Source: Pseudarthrobacter defluvii (GTDB lineage: Bacteria > Actinomycetota > Actinomycetes > Actinomycetales > Micrococcaceae). Taken from it: a DNA stretch of 64,000 nt. Location of the stretch: NCBI RefSeq assembly GCF_030323865.1, contig NZ_CP066362.1:2976001-3040000 (forward strand), given 5' to 3'. Every line of letters starts with the position of its first letter. Positions within the stretch are counted from its first letter, which is position 1. The position numbers and the translations under genes are program-made. The notes beneath the pieces are model-generated. The model saw only the letters and a list, made by a program, of their open reading frames with translations. It made no database searches and was not told the DNA's origin. Shown piece after piece: positions 26,702-35,054 of this stretch.

Positions 26702-27922
26702 GTGGCCGGAACAACCCCAACGCCACTTACCGGAAGGGCGCTGAACCTTGCGCTCGCGACGGCGGCCTCCGTGGCAGGTTTCTGGGCGTGGAACTCGGTA
26801 GCTACGCTGGGTGCCTTCTACACGCAGGACCTGGCGCTGACACCGGCCGCCACGGGGGTCCTGGTGGCCATGCCGGTGTTCGTTGGGTCGCTGGGACGGA
26901 TCGTGGTGGGCACCCTGACGGACAAGTACGGCGGCAGGGCCATGTTCACGTTCGTGCTGCTGGCCGCCATCCCTCCCATCCTCCTGGTATCCCTGGGCGG
27001 CCTCATTAGTTCGTTCGCGCTGGTGCTGGGCGCCGGGCTGCTGCTGGGCGTGGCCGGAACAGTATTTGCCGTTGGGATTCCCTTCGTCAGCGCCTGGTAC
27101 GAGCCGGCCCGCCGAGGGTTCGCCACCGGCGTCTTCGGTGCCGGCATGGGCGGGACGGCGCTGGCGGCCTTCCTGAATCCCCGGCTGGTGGCAGGAATCG
27201 GCTACTTCCCGACGCACCTGCTGATCGCCGGTGTCCTGGCCGTCATGGCGGCGCTGGTCTGGTTCCTCATGAAGGAGTCCCCCGGCTGGGCACCCAATCA
27301 CGCACCGGTGCTGCCCAAGCTCCTGGATGCCGCCAGGACAGCCGTCACCTGGAAGATGTGCTTCCTGTACGCCGTGGTCTTCGGCGGCTTCGTGTCCTTT
27401 GCCACCTACCTGCCCACCTACCTTCGCGACGTCTACAGCTTCGACCCCGCCGGAGCGGGCGCCCGGACCGCCGGGTTTGCCCTCGCCGCCGTCCTGGCCC
27501 GTCCGGTGGGCGGCGTGCTCGCGGACAAGGTGGGCCCCAGGCCGGTGGTCCTGGTGGCCCTTGGGGCCGTTGCCGTCCTGGGCTGGGTGGTGAACCTGCG
27601 GCCCGACGGCGAGGTCCCGGCGGGTGCCACGTTCGTTGCCATGGCCGCTGCGCTGGGTTTGGGGACGGGTGGGGTGTTTGCCTGGGTGGGTGTCCTTTCG
27701 CCGGCAGGGAAGGTGGGCAGCATCAGCGGCATCGTGAGCGCCGCGGGTGGCCTGGGCGGCTACTTCCCCCCGCTGGTCATGGGCGCAACGTACGACGCCG
27801 CGACCCGCAGCTATTCGATCGGCCTGCTCCTGCTGGTGGTCACCGCTCTGGTGGCCCTGGTGTTCACCCTCTTCGCGGTCCAGCACAGGGCCGGCACCGC
27901 AGCGGTTCAGAGGGCGCGGTAA
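26702..27922 (+). CDS. narK: nitrate/nitrite transporter NarK
   Basis: A 406-residue MFS protein with 12 helices of the nitrate/nitrite porter family, expected to import nitrate and/or export the nitrite made by NarGHI. Characteristic stretches: FWAWNSVATLGAFYTQDL in helix 1, GRIVVGTLTDKYGGR in loop 2-3, GVFGAGMGGTALAAFLNPRL in helix 5 and GIVSAAGGLGGYFPP in helix 11. The GTG at 26702 is chosen because AGGAG at 26691-26695 has correct spacing. Same strand as narGHJI with a 39-bp gap, so probably co-transcribed. Its 3' end overlaps the convergent RibD-like gene by 16 bp. Confidence 0.92.
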   Translation: MAGTTPTPLTGRALNLALATAASVAGFWAWNSVATLGAFYTQDLALTPAATGVLVAMPVFVGSLGRIVVGTLTDKYGGRAMFTFVLLAAIPPILLVSLGGLISSFALVLGAGLLLGVAGTVFAVGIPFVSAWYEPARRGFATGVFGAGMGGTALAAFLNPRLVAGIGYFPTHLLIAGVLAVMAALVWFLMKESPGWAPNHAPVLPKLLDAARTAVTWKMCFLYAVVFGGFVSFATYLPTYLRDVYSFDPAGAGARTAGFALAAVLARPVGGVLADKVGPRPVVLVALGAVAVLGWVVNLRPDGEVPAGATFVAMAAALGLGTGGVFAWVGVLSPAGKVGSISGIVSAAGGLGGYFPPLVMGATYDAATRSYSIGLLLLVVTALVALVFTLFAVQHRAGTAAVQRAR

Positions 27923-28461
27923 CGCAGGTACACCACGCCATTGCCGAACCGGCGCTCCTCCAGCAGTTCCAGCCGCGCCGCCAATCCGTCCGGCAGGAAG
28001 CGCAGGCCGCCGCCCACCGTAACCGGATTGATGAACAGCTGGCACTCGTCCACCAGGCCGGCCTTCAGGGCGTGCGCGGCGAGGGTTGGGCCCCCGATGC
28101 TGATGTTCCTGTCGCTGGTGGATTTCAGCTCCTGCACCGCCTCCGGAGTGAACTGCCGCTCCAGCCGGGTCCGTGGCGTGGCGACGGTGTCCAGGGACGT
28201 CGAATACACCACTTTGTCCGCCGCCTGCCAGACGCGGGCATAGTCCTGGATCACCGGCGGCTCTTCGGGCGTGCCCATGGTCTCCCACACCGACATCACC
28301 TCATACATGCGGCGGCCCAGGAGGTAGGTACCCACATCCCGCTCCAGGTCGTTGATGAAGGCGTGGATTTCCTCGTCCGGCATGGACCAGGAGAAGTTGC
28401 CGTTGGGGTCTGCCGTGTAGCCGTCCAGGGACATGATTGCGGAGTAGATCAGCTGCGCCAT
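27907..28461 (-). CDS. RibD C-terminal/dihydrofolate reductase-like protein
   Basis: A 184-residue protein of the family that shares the DHFR fold with the reductase domain of RibD: MAQLIYSAIMSLDGYTAD at the start, TYLLGRRMYEVM, VVYSTSL, and the NADPH-site ISIGGPTLAAHALKAGLVDE. True folate activity is unlikely since folA is present at 2542; such proteins are probably NAD(P)H-dependent reductases of unknown substrate. Start ATG with CAGAAT 6 nt upstream. Convergent overlap of 16 bp with narK. Confidence 0.85.
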   Translation of the reverse strand: MAQLIYSAIMSLDGYTADPNGNFSWSMPDEEIHAFINDLERDVGTYLLGRRMYEVMSVWETMGTPEEPPVIQDYARVWQAADKVVYSTSLDTVATPRTRLERQFTPEAVQELKSTSDRNISIGGPTLAAHALKAGLVDECQLFINPVTVGGGLRFLPDGLAARLELLEERRFGNGVVYLRYRAL

Positions 28462-28501
28462 GGGCCCATTCTGCCGGTGTTGGGCAGATCCCGCACGCAA
28501 T

Positions 28502-29161
28502 TCAAAGCAGGTTCGCTGCCAGGGTCCTGCCGACGAACGTCCCGTACCGCTCAGCAGACCAGCCGCGTTTCAGGACCAGCGTCTCGTAAAGCTCAGCCGC
28601 GGTGCAGGTAAACATGACGTCCGCGGCCTCCCTGGCACTGAGGCCCGGCCGGAGGAGTCCCCGGCCCACCAACTGCCGCGCGTTGTGCAGCATCCGCCGG
28701 TACCGCGCCTCCTCCACTTCGTTCAGCAAGGCAGCCATGGTGGCATCGCCGCCGGCGGCAGCCTCGCGGATGAGCAGGAACACCGGAGCCCCAAGCGGGC
28801 TCACCTCGGTGGTGAAGCGGCCGAACTGCTCCATGAGGGCTGCAGGATCAGTGCTGGTCAGCTGGGCAAGATCAGACCGTTCCTCGGCCGGCGGCCCACC
28901 CGCGCCCAGGAGGCTGTCCTCGTAGATGGCCCGCACCAGCCCCGGTTTGCCGCCGAAGTTCTTGTAGACGGTCTCGGCCGACACTCCGGCAGCCTCGGCA
29001 ATCCCGGCGATGGTGGTGGCGCCGAATCCCTTGGCCAGGAACAACTCGCGGGCGCGGGCGCGGACCGTTCGCAGTGACTCCTCGGCGAGCTGCCGACGCC
29101 GCCGTGCGTCATAGCTGCGCCTGGAGGTGTGCTTCCCGGGGGCATTGACGGCGTTCTGCAT
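28502..29161 (-). CDS. TetR family transcriptional regulator
   Basis: A 219-residue regulator with an N-terminal TetR helix-turn-helix (about 20-65; LFLAKGFGATTIAGIAEAAGVSAETVYKNFGGK) and a variable helical ligand-binding domain. It is divergent from the NTF2-like/NmrA-like gene pair, and a perfect 22-bp palindrome lies between, so autoregulation and control of that pair are likely. The ligand is unknown. Confidence 0.92.
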   Translation of the reverse strand: MQNAVNAPGKHTSRRSYDARRRRQLAEESLRTVRARARELFLAKGFGATTIAGIAEAAGVSAETVYKNFGGKPGLVRAIYEDSLLGAGGPPAEERSDLAQLTSTDPAALMEQFGRFTTEVSPLGAPVFLLIREAAAGGDATMAALLNEVEEARYRRMLHNARQLVGRGLLRPGLSAREAADVMFTCTAAELYETLVLKRGWSAERYGTFVGRTLAANLL

Positions 29162-29178
29162 GCGGTCCTAAACTCCAA

Positions 29179-29200
29179 TCAATACAGTTCACTGTATTGA
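29179..29200. promoter_or_regulatory. TetR operator, perfect 10-2-10 palindrome
   Basis: TCAATACAGT and ACTGTATTGA are perfect inverted copies separated by TC. The site lies 17 bp from the TetR start codon and 52 bp from the divergent gene, adjacent to an AT-rich TTGAATTTAATCT promoter-like stretch. Length and symmetry are typical of TetR-family operators. Confidence 0.8.
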
Positions 29201-29252
29201 ATTTAATCTAACAGGTCACAGCCCCGCTTCCGCGGGCACCAAGGAGTTTTCC

Positions 29253-29705
29253 ATGGACACGCCGAACGGCGTGGACCGCCTCCCCGACGGCCCTGTTCGC
29301 CGCATTTTCAACGCAGCCGGGCAACACAACCTCGACGCCATGATGGCCGAATTTGCCGACGACTACGTCAATACCACTCCCAACCACCCCTCCCGCAGCT
29401 TCACCGGAAGCGCCCAGGTGCGGTCCAACTGGTCTGCGCTTTTCGCGGGCATCCCCGACCTAAGCGTGGAGGTGTCCGATGCCGCGACCGGAACCGACGG
29501 CAAAGTCTGGGTTGAGTGGGGATCCCATGGCACCCGCCGCGACGGCACCGCCGTCGAGCAGGCGGGAGTGGGTATCTTCAGCCTTCGTGGCAACCAGGTC
29601 GCAGCCGTAAGGTTCTACCTGGAGCCAGTGGATCAGGACGCCGGGGACGTCAATGCCGCGGTCCGGGCGATCGCCGGGACCGGCTCAGAAGGAGCCTTGA
29701 GATGA
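29253..29705 (+). CDS. SnoaL/NTF2-like protein
   Basis: A 150-residue cone-shaped NTF2-fold protein of the SnoaL-like polyketide cyclase/ester hydrolase superfamily: RRIFNAAGQHNLDAMMAEF, FTGSAQVRSNWSALFAGIPDL, VWVEWGSHGTR. These act as isomerases, cyclases or simply ligand binders, and the reaction cannot be predicted. AAGGAG ribosome-binding site upstream. The stop overlaps the next ATG (ATGA). Probably repressed by the divergent TetR. Confidence 0.85.
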   Translation: MDTPNGVDRLPDGPVRRIFNAAGQHNLDAMMAEFADDYVNTTPNHPSRSFTGSAQVRSNWSALFAGIPDLSVEVSDAATGTDGKVWVEWGSHGTRRDGTAVEQAGVGIFSLRGNQVAAVRFYLEPVDQDAGDVNAAVRAIAGTGSEGALR

Positions 29706-30607
29706 TACTCCTGGTGGGGGCCACCGGTGATCTGGGCGGAAGAATCGCGAGGCGGTTGCGTGAATCCGGGCAGGATGTCCGCTGCCTGGTCAGGAGCACC
29801 ACTGACGCTTCGGGCCTGCTGGCCATTGGAGCGGAGGTTGTCCACGGCGACCTCACTGAGCGCGACACGCTGCTCCCCGCTTGTCAGGGAGCAGCTACCG
29901 TGATCGCCACCGCCACGGCGATCAGCCGGAGGCTGCAGGGGCAAAGCACGGCCAGCATCCACGATGTCGACGAGGTGGGCATGGGCCACCTTATCGAGGC
30001 AGCGGAGGCAGCCGGCGTGAGCCGCTTCGTCTACCTCTCCTTCACCGGCGTTGCAACAGCAGTGGAGACACCCCTGCAGCACGCCAAGCTGGCCATCGAG
30101 AGGCGGCTCGCGGCCTCGGCCATGCAAACGGTCATCGTGAGGTCGGACGCATTCCAGGAAGTGCATTTCTCTCCCCTCAGCCGCTTCGACATGGGAGCCG
30201 GCAAAGTGTCGGTCATCGGCAAGGGCGACACCAAAGCCCGGTGGGTGGCTGAGGATGACGTCGCGGCGCTTCTCTGTGCCGTGGCGATCGAGCCGGAACC
30301 GCCGCGGCTGGTGGAGTTCGGCGGCCCCGAATCGCTCACGAAGAACGAAGCCAGCGCCGTGGCAGGGAAATTAATGCACCGAAGGATGAAAGTCCGGCAT
30401 ATGCCGCGCCCCGTAGCGCGCCTCGCTGTCCGCCTGCTGTCAGGCCGTAACGACGGCCTCGCCTCCGCGCTGGGGGCGGGCCTGACGTCGGACCTCAACG
30501 TGGCCACTTGGGACGACATGCCGCTCCGCCAACGCGGGATCAACCCGAAGCCTGTGACGGACTTCCTGGAAGAACAGGCACGGGCAATGGCCCGGCCCGC
30601 GAGGTAA
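29702..30607 (+). CDS. NmrA-like NAD(P)-binding protein
   Basis: A 301-residue atypical SDR beginning MILLVGATGDLGGRIARRL with the dinucleotide-binding GATGDLGG, then VVHGDLTERDTL and FVYLSFTGV; typical of the NmrA/SDR_a5 group that act as NAD(P)H-dependent quinone or ketone reductases or as redox sensors. Four-base overlap with the NTF2-like gene shows they form one unit. Its end abuts the convergent yidC gene. Confidence 0.88.
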   Translation: MILLVGATGDLGGRIARRLRESGQDVRCLVRSTTDASGLLAIGAEVVHGDLTERDTLLPACQGAATVIATATAISRRLQGQSTASIHDVDEVGMGHLIEAAEAAGVSRFVYLSFTGVATAVETPLQHAKLAIERRLAASAMQTVIVRSDAFQEVHFSPLSRFDMGAGKVSVIGKGDTKARWVAEDDVAALLCAVAIEPEPPRLVEFGGPESLTKNEASAVAGKLMHRRMKVRHMPRPVARLAVRLLSGRNDGLASALGAGLTSDLNVATWDDMPLRQRGINPKPVTDFLEEQARAMARPAR

Positions 30608-31408
30608 TCAGCCCTTTCGGAACACCAGGAACTGCTGCCCCAGGGTCCAAAGGTTGGAGACCGTCCAATAGACCAGGACGCCTATCGGAAAAAAGATCCC
30701 GCCCACACCGAATACCAGCGGCAGGACGTAGAGGAGTATCTTCTGCTGGCGCATCAGGGGGCTTTCGCTGTCCTGCCCGGCCATGCTTCGTGAGGACACC
30801 AGTTTCTGCGTCAGGAACTGGCAGGCAATCATCACCAGGATCATAACGACGGCGAGGACGGCCACGGCGGTGGGGTCGCCGCCGCCGTGCAGCAGCGAGG
30901 CGGACAGCGGCGCGCCAAAAATGCTGGCGGAATCGAACTGGACCGCCTGGTCCCGGCCCAGCGCGCCGATACCTTGGCCCTGCGGCGCGGCGTTGGAGAT
31001 TCCGGACAGGACCTGAAACAGGGCCAGGAAGAACGGCGCCTGGATCAGCAGCGGCAGGCAGGCGGAGAACGGGTTGGTGCCGTGCTTTTTGTACAGGGCC
31101 ATCTGTTCCTGGGCCATGGCCTGCCGGGATGCCTGGTCCGTCCTGCCCTTGTACCTGTCCTGGAGCTCTTTAAGCTCCGGCTGCAGGAGGCGCATCCGGC
31201 GCTGGGTGCGAACCTGCGCCAGGAAAACGGGGATCAGCGCGGCGCGGATAACCAGGACCAGCCCGATGATGGCCAGCGTCCACGTCCAGCCATCTGCTGC
31301 CGGCATGCCTGCAGTGCCCAGCCCGTCATGGAAAGCCACCAGGATGACGGACACCAGCCACCGAAACGGTTCCATCACCGCCGCGAAAAAGTCCACCGAA
31401 TCCCCCAT
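30608..31408 (-). CDS. yidC: YidC/Oxa1 family membrane protein insertase
   Basis: A 266-residue insertase that helps fold and insert inner-membrane proteins, alone or with SecYEG. It has five hydrophobic segments, with the groove arginine in LVLVIRAALIPVF, the cytoplasmic coiled region RTQRRMRLLQPELKELQDRYKG, FSACLPLLIQAPFFLALFQVL and the C-terminal VLVYWTVSNLWTLGQQ. It is not in the usual rnpA-yidC-jag neighbourhood by the origin, so it is likely a second, shorter paralogue. A TAGCTT box lies about 15 nt upstream of the ATG. Confidence 0.92.
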   Translation of the reverse strand: MGDSVDFFAAVMEPFRWLVSVILVAFHDGLGTAGMPAADGWTWTLAIIGLVLVIRAALIPVFLAQVRTQRRMRLLQPELKELQDRYKGRTDQASRQAMAQEQMALYKKHGTNPFSACLPLLIQAPFFLALFQVLSGISNAAPQGQGIGALGRDQAVQFDSASIFGAPLSASLLHGGGDPTAVAVLAVVMILVMIACQFLTQKLVSSRSMAGQDSESPLMRQQKILLYVLPLVFGVGGIFFPIGVLVYWTVSNLWTLGQQFLVFRKG

Positions 31409-31450
31409 CCGCCAGTTGCTGCCAAGCTACCGGGCATCAGGTAAACAAGA

Positions 31451-31483
31451 AAGCCCCCGGATCCTTGAGGAATCCGGGGGCTT
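31451..31483 (-). terminator. hairpin terminator after tRNA-Met
   Basis: AAGCCCCCGGAT pairs with ATCCGGGGGCTT; on the minus strand the stem is followed by TCTTG. It lies 7 nt past the tRNA-Met 3' end and separates it from yidC. Confidence 0.75.
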
Positions 31484-31489
31484 AGCCTG

Positions 31490-31563
31490 TAGCGGTGGGG
31501 AGGCTCGATCTCCCGACCTCACGATTATGAGTCGTGCGCTCTAACCAACTGAGCTACACCGCC
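31490..31563 (-). tRNA. tRNA-Met (CAT)
   Basis: A complete minus-strand cloverleaf: acceptor GGCGGTG/CACCGCT, D-arm with AGCTCAGTTGGTTAGAGC, anticodon stem-loop ACGA-CTCATAA-TCGT with anticodon CAT, and T-arm GGGAGATCGAGCCTCCC. The CCA is not encoded. Elongator Met is preferred over Ile2 by the acceptor sequence; initiator is excluded by the paired first base and lack of three G-C pairs before the anticodon loop. Confidence 0.92.
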
Positions 31564-31572
31564 ACGAATGAG

Positions 31573-31612
31573 AAAAACCTGCGTCAAGCCGGTCAAACCG
31601 CCTTGACGCAGG
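31573..31612 (-). terminator. hairpin terminator between tRNA-Thr and tRNA-Met
   Basis: CCTGCGTCAAG (31578-31588) pairs perfectly with CTTGACGCAGG (31602-31612); on the minus strand a run of five T follows at 31573-31577. It would end tRNA-Thr transcripts before tRNA-Met. Confidence 0.75.
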
Positions 31613-31623
31613 CCCTCATTCAG

Positions 31624-31695
31624 AGCCCCCCACCGGAATCGATCCGGTGACCTCGTTCTTACCAAGAACGCGCTCTACCACTGAGCTAGGGGGGC
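31624..31695 (-). tRNA. tRNA-Thr (GGT)
   Basis: Acceptor GCCCCCC/GGGGGGC, D-arm AGCTCAGTGGTAGAGC, anticodon stem-loop GTTCT-TGGTAAG with anticodon GGT, T-arm CACCGGATCGATTCCGGTG. CCA is not encoded. A TAGAGT box at 31707-31712 is a plausible -10. Confidence 0.93.
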
Positions 31696-31926
31696 AACGA
31701 GTAAATACTCTACCGGAAGATTTCCGCACCAACAAATCGGCGTCCGGCGGGCTCGCGGAGCCGGGAAGTGCCCCCAATTTCGGGGCCCGGAAGGCCCGTT
31801 TTCCGCGGATTTCCGGGGCTGGAGGGGCCATCGACAACAGGGCTTACGAAGGCGGGAGGCACCCTTCGGACGTCCCACGGCTCCATGCCGGGAGCGGAAT
31901 GTGTCCATCCCCACACTCGATTGCTT

Positions 31927-31961
31927 AAAAGCCGATGGGCCGGCTCGAAAGCCGGCCCATC
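31927..31961 (-). terminator. hairpin terminator of the DEAD-box helicase gene
   Basis: GATGGGCCGGCT and AGCCGGCCCATC form a perfect 12-bp stem with a CGAA loop (31934-31961), followed on the minus strand by GGCTTTTAA. It lies 32 nt beyond the helicase stop. The 230 bp between this and tRNA-Thr show no gene. Confidence 0.85.
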
Positions 31962-31993
31962 GCCGTCGTCAATCATGCAAACCTGCGGAAGGT

Positions 31994-33982
31994 TTACCAC
32001 TTGCCCTTGCGGTTGAAGTCGCCCTGGCGGGGCTTGCGGGAGCCGTCGCCGTGGCCGCTGAAGGAACGCTCGGAACGCTCGCTGTACGAACGGCCGCCAC
32101 GGTCAGCCGAGGACCGCTCGCCGTCGTTCTTCCGGAATTCCTTCTTGAAGCCGCCGTTCCCCTTGAAGTTGCCGCCGCGGTTGCCCTGGTAGCTGGGGCG
32201 GTCGCCGGAGGGACGGCGGCCGTTGTCCAGTTCCAGGTGGATCAGCTCGCCGCCGATCCGGGTGCGGGACAGTGCGCGCAGCTGGTCCTGGCTCAGGTCC
32301 GCGGGCAGCTCCACCAGGGAGTGGTCCGAACGGATGTCGATGCCGCCGATCTGCGCGGAAGAGATGCCGCCCTCATTGGCGATGGCGCCCACGATCGAGC
32401 CGGGCATGACCCGCTGGCGGCGTCCCACCGCGATGCGGTAGGTGGCGTTGCCTTCGGTCAGCTGGCGGCTGGGACCGCGTGAACCGAAGCCGTCCTTGGA
32501 GCGCTCGCGCTTCTGGAACTCGGGAGCAGCAGGCAGTTCCTTGACCAGCAGCGGCTGCCCGCCCTGGGCCATGACGGCCAGTGCCGCAGCGATTTCTGCT
32601 GCCGGCACCTTGTGCTCTTCCTCGTAGGAAGCGATGAGGTCGCGGAACATGGAGACGTCCTCGGAGGCGAGGGTCTCGGTGATCTTGTCAGCGAACTTGC
32701 CCAGGCGCAGCGTGTTCACGGTCTCCGCGGTGGGCAGGTGCATCTGCTCCACGGGCTGGCGGGTGGCCTTCTCGATGGCGCGCAGCAGGTACTTCTCCCG
32801 CGGCGTCATGAACAGGATGGCGTCACCGTTGCGGCCCGCGCGGCCGGTGCGGCCAATCCGGTGCACGTAGGACTCGGTGTCGTGCGGGATGTCATAGTTG
32901 ATGACGTGGCTGATACGCTCCACGTCCAGGCCACGGGCGGCGACATCGGTGGCCACCAGGATGTCGATGCGGCCTTCCTTCAGCGCGTCAACGGTACGCT
33001 CACGCTGCTGCTGCGGGATGTCGCCGTTGATGGCGGCAGCCTGGAAGCCGCGGGACTTCAGCTTGTCAGCCAGGTCCTCGGTGGCCATCTTGGTGCGCAC
33101 GAAGGCGATGACGCCGTCAAACTCTTCCACCTCAAGGATGCGGGTCATGGCATCGAGCTTCTGCGGGCCCATGATCTGCAGGTAGCGCTGGCGGATGTTG
33201 TTGCCGGTGGTGGTCTTGGTCTTGACCGAGATCTCGGCGGGATCGTTCAGGTACTGCTTGGACATCCGGCGGATCTGGCCCGGCATGGTGGCCGAGAACA
33301 GCGCCACCTGGCGGTCCTCGGGGGTCTGCTGGAAGATCTGCTCCACGTCTTCGGCGAAGCCCATGCGCAGCATCTCGTCGGCCTCGTCCAGCACCAGGTA
33401 CTGCAGCTCGGACAGGTCCAGGGAACCCTTGGAGATGTGGTCGATCACGCGGCCGGGGGTACCGACGACCACCTGGGCGCCGCGGCGCAGGCCGGCCAGC
33501 TGGGGACCGTAGGCGGAGCCGCCGTAGACGGGCAGCACGGTGAAGTCATCGATGTGCTTGGCGTAGGAGGTGAACGCCTCGGCCACCTGGAGGGCCAGCT
33601 CGCGGGTGGGGGCCAGGACCAGGGCCTGGGTCTTGCGGGACGGTCCGTTGAGGTCGTGGAGTTCGGCCAGGCGGGACAGCGCCGGCACTGCGAATGCTGC
33701 AGTCTTGCCGGTACCGGTCTGCGCCAGGCCCACGACGTCGCGGCCTTCGAGCAGCAGCGGGATGGTGGCTGCCTGGATGGGGGACGGCTTTTCGTATCCG
33801 ACATCCTGGAGGGCGGCAAGGACGCGGCCGTCGATGCCGAGGTCGGTGAACTTCACGGTGTTCTCGTCAGCATCCGCGGCAGGTGCCTCAGCTGCGGGGG
33901 CCTCAACGGCTGCGGGAGCCTCTGCGGCGGCCACGGGGGCGTCCTCGATAACGGCGGTGGTTTCGTTCTGGTTTTCGGGCAT
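31994..33982 (-). CDS. deaD: DEAD-box ATP-dependent RNA helicase
   Basis: A 662-residue RNA helicase. After an acidic Ala/Pro/Glu-rich N-terminus come the Q motif (PSPIQAATIP), motif I AQTGTGKT, Ia PTRELA, II DEADEMLRMGF, III SAT, V RGLDVERI and VI HRIGRTGRAG. A DbpA-like RNA-binding domain (about 515-585) and a basic, Gly/Arg-rich tail follow, the CsdA/DeaD plan used in ribosome assembly and cold-stress RNA remodelling. The start at 33982 has GAGGAAT upstream; a longer frame start at 34018 lacks support. Gene symbol given by domain plan. Confidence 0.92.
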   Translation of the reverse strand: MPENQNETTAVIEDAPVAAAEAPAAVEAPAAEAPAADADENTVKFTDLGIDGRVLAALQDVGYEKPSPIQAATIPLLLEGRDVVGLAQTGTGKTAAFAVPALSRLAELHDLNGPSRKTQALVLAPTRELALQVAEAFTSYAKHIDDFTVLPVYGGSAYGPQLAGLRRGAQVVVGTPGRVIDHISKGSLDLSELQYLVLDEADEMLRMGFAEDVEQIFQQTPEDRQVALFSATMPGQIRRMSKQYLNDPAEISVKTKTTTGNNIRQRYLQIMGPQKLDAMTRILEVEEFDGVIAFVRTKMATEDLADKLKSRGFQAAAINGDIPQQQRERTVDALKEGRIDILVATDVAARGLDVERISHVINYDIPHDTESYVHRIGRTGRAGRNGDAILFMTPREKYLLRAIEKATRQPVEQMHLPTAETVNTLRLGKFADKITETLASEDVSMFRDLIASYEEEHKVPAAEIAAALAVMAQGGQPLLVKELPAAPEFQKRERSKDGFGSRGPSRQLTEGNATYRIAVGRRQRVMPGSIVGAIANEGGISSAQIGGIDIRSDHSLVELPADLSQDQLRALSRTRIGGELIHLELDNGRRPSGDRPSYQGNRGGNFKGNGGFKKEFRKNDGERSSADRGGRSYSERSERSFSGHGDGSRKPRQGDFNRKGKW

Positions 33983-34388
33983 AGGGAGATTCCTCATCCA
34001 TAGGGGGCCAGGCGGCACTACCCAAGGTGAGCGGAGCCGCAGTACACGTGCCGATGGTGCCGGGCAAACGTTGACCGGCCGGTCACAGAAGTCCGGCGCT
34101 TTCGCAATCCCATGGCAGGACTTCGCGCTGCATCTCTTGGCTGCTATCCCAGCAGTCTGTACAGCGTTTCTCTTTAGCCGGCTCTCCCTATGAAAATGCC
34201 CGCATCGCTTGCGCGGGCCCCAACACTTGCCAGTCCTGCCTCAAAAATTGGGCAGGAATAAGGGATTTCCGGAGTGGGGGATGTTTCAAGTGTAGGGCAC
34301 GCAGGCGCCGCGGCGTTAATCGAACGGGCGACGGCGGCGGTGAGCTTGCGCACACAGCTCACCTTGGGCGGCACCCGGGAAAGCCGGG
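33983..34388 (-). other. long structured leader of the helicase gene (no gene seen)
   Basis: A 406-bp gap without a convincing coding frame. Reading the minus strand, a GCCCGC/GCGGGC hairpin at 34198-34218 followed by ATTTTC could be an attenuator or the terminator of the MOSC gene. Further down are GAAGTCC/GGACTTC arms and the CTGCT-ATCCC-AGCAG hairpin at 34141-34155. Long leaders on DEAD-box helicase genes are known to mediate cold or autoregulatory control in other bacteria; that role here is inference. Confidence 0.45.
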
Positions 34389-35042
34389 CTACCGTGCCAG
34401 CCGCCGCAGCAGCACCTCAAACCTGGCGTGGTACTCGTCCTGGAGCCGGATCTCGCCGTCGGCCTCTGCACCGCGGAGGGCCTCGATGGCCTCTGCGTCG
34501 GGCGCACTGAACCACCTACCTATGGTGATGCCGTGGCGCGGGACAAAGGTCCGCTCGATGGTGTCGCCGGCCCGGATGCTGCCGGTGCGGATGACGCGCA
34601 GGTACGTCCCCACGCGTCCCTCGTCCGTGAACCGCTTGACCCACTGCGGCTCCTTCATCCGGCGCTGGAAGGTGGCGCAGGGGGTGCGCGGGGAGGTGAC
34701 TTCGAGTTCGACGCCGGACCCCACCTTCCAGCGCTCCCCGATCACGGCGTGCGTGGCTTCGATGCCGGTCACCCGCAGGTTCTCGCCGAAGATGCCCGGC
34801 GGCAGCTCCCGGCCCAAGGTGCCGGCCCAGTAATCGGCGTCGGCCTGGGAATAGGCGTAGACGGCCTGGTCCTCCCCGCCGTGGTGTGCCCGGTTGGCCT
34901 GGATGTCCCCGCGCAGGCCCAGCTTGTGGACCTTGACGGCACCACTTGCCGGACGCTTGTCGATGGCGGTGACGCCGATGCTTCCCTGGTCCCCCACGAG
35001 CTGGTGGACGCGGCAGACGGCAAGGACAGAACCTGATTCCAT
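34389..35042 (-). CDS. MOSC domain protein (YiiM-like)
   Basis: A 217-residue protein with the MOSC beta-barrel found in molybdenum cofactor sulfurases and mARC-type reductases. Motifs: AVYAYSQADADYWAG, PPGIFGENLRVTGI, and TPCATFQRRM with the conserved cysteine expected to bind molybdenum or transfer sulfur. It resembles E. coli YiiM. TAGACT lies 6 nt upstream of the ATG. Not linked to the nar genes in this window. Confidence 0.88.
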   Translation of the reverse strand: MESGSVLAVCRVHQLVGDQGSIGVTAIDKRPASGAVKVHKLGLRGDIQANRAHHGGEDQAVYAYSQADADYWAGTLGRELPPGIFGENLRVTGIEATHAVIGERWKVGSGVELEVTSPRTPCATFQRRMKEPQWVKRFTDEGRVGTYLRVIRTGSIRAGDTIERTFVPRHGITIGRWFSAPDAEAIEALRGAEADGEIRLQDEYHARFEVLLRRLAR

Positions 35043-35048
35043 GGCATC

Positions 35049-35054
35049 AGTCTA
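35049..35054 (-). promoter_or_regulatory. -10 box (TAGACT) of leaderless MOSC gene
   Basis: TAGACT on the minus strand, 6 nt before the ATG at 35042. Confidence 0.6.

Noticed and set aside
32612..34003. 463-codon forward frame opposite the DEAD-box helicase
   Set aside because: Mirror of the helicase coding bias; contains no recognisable motif.
34174..34374. 66-codon frame in the helicase leader
   Set aside because: No ribosome-binding site, odd composition, and overlaps likely RNA structures.
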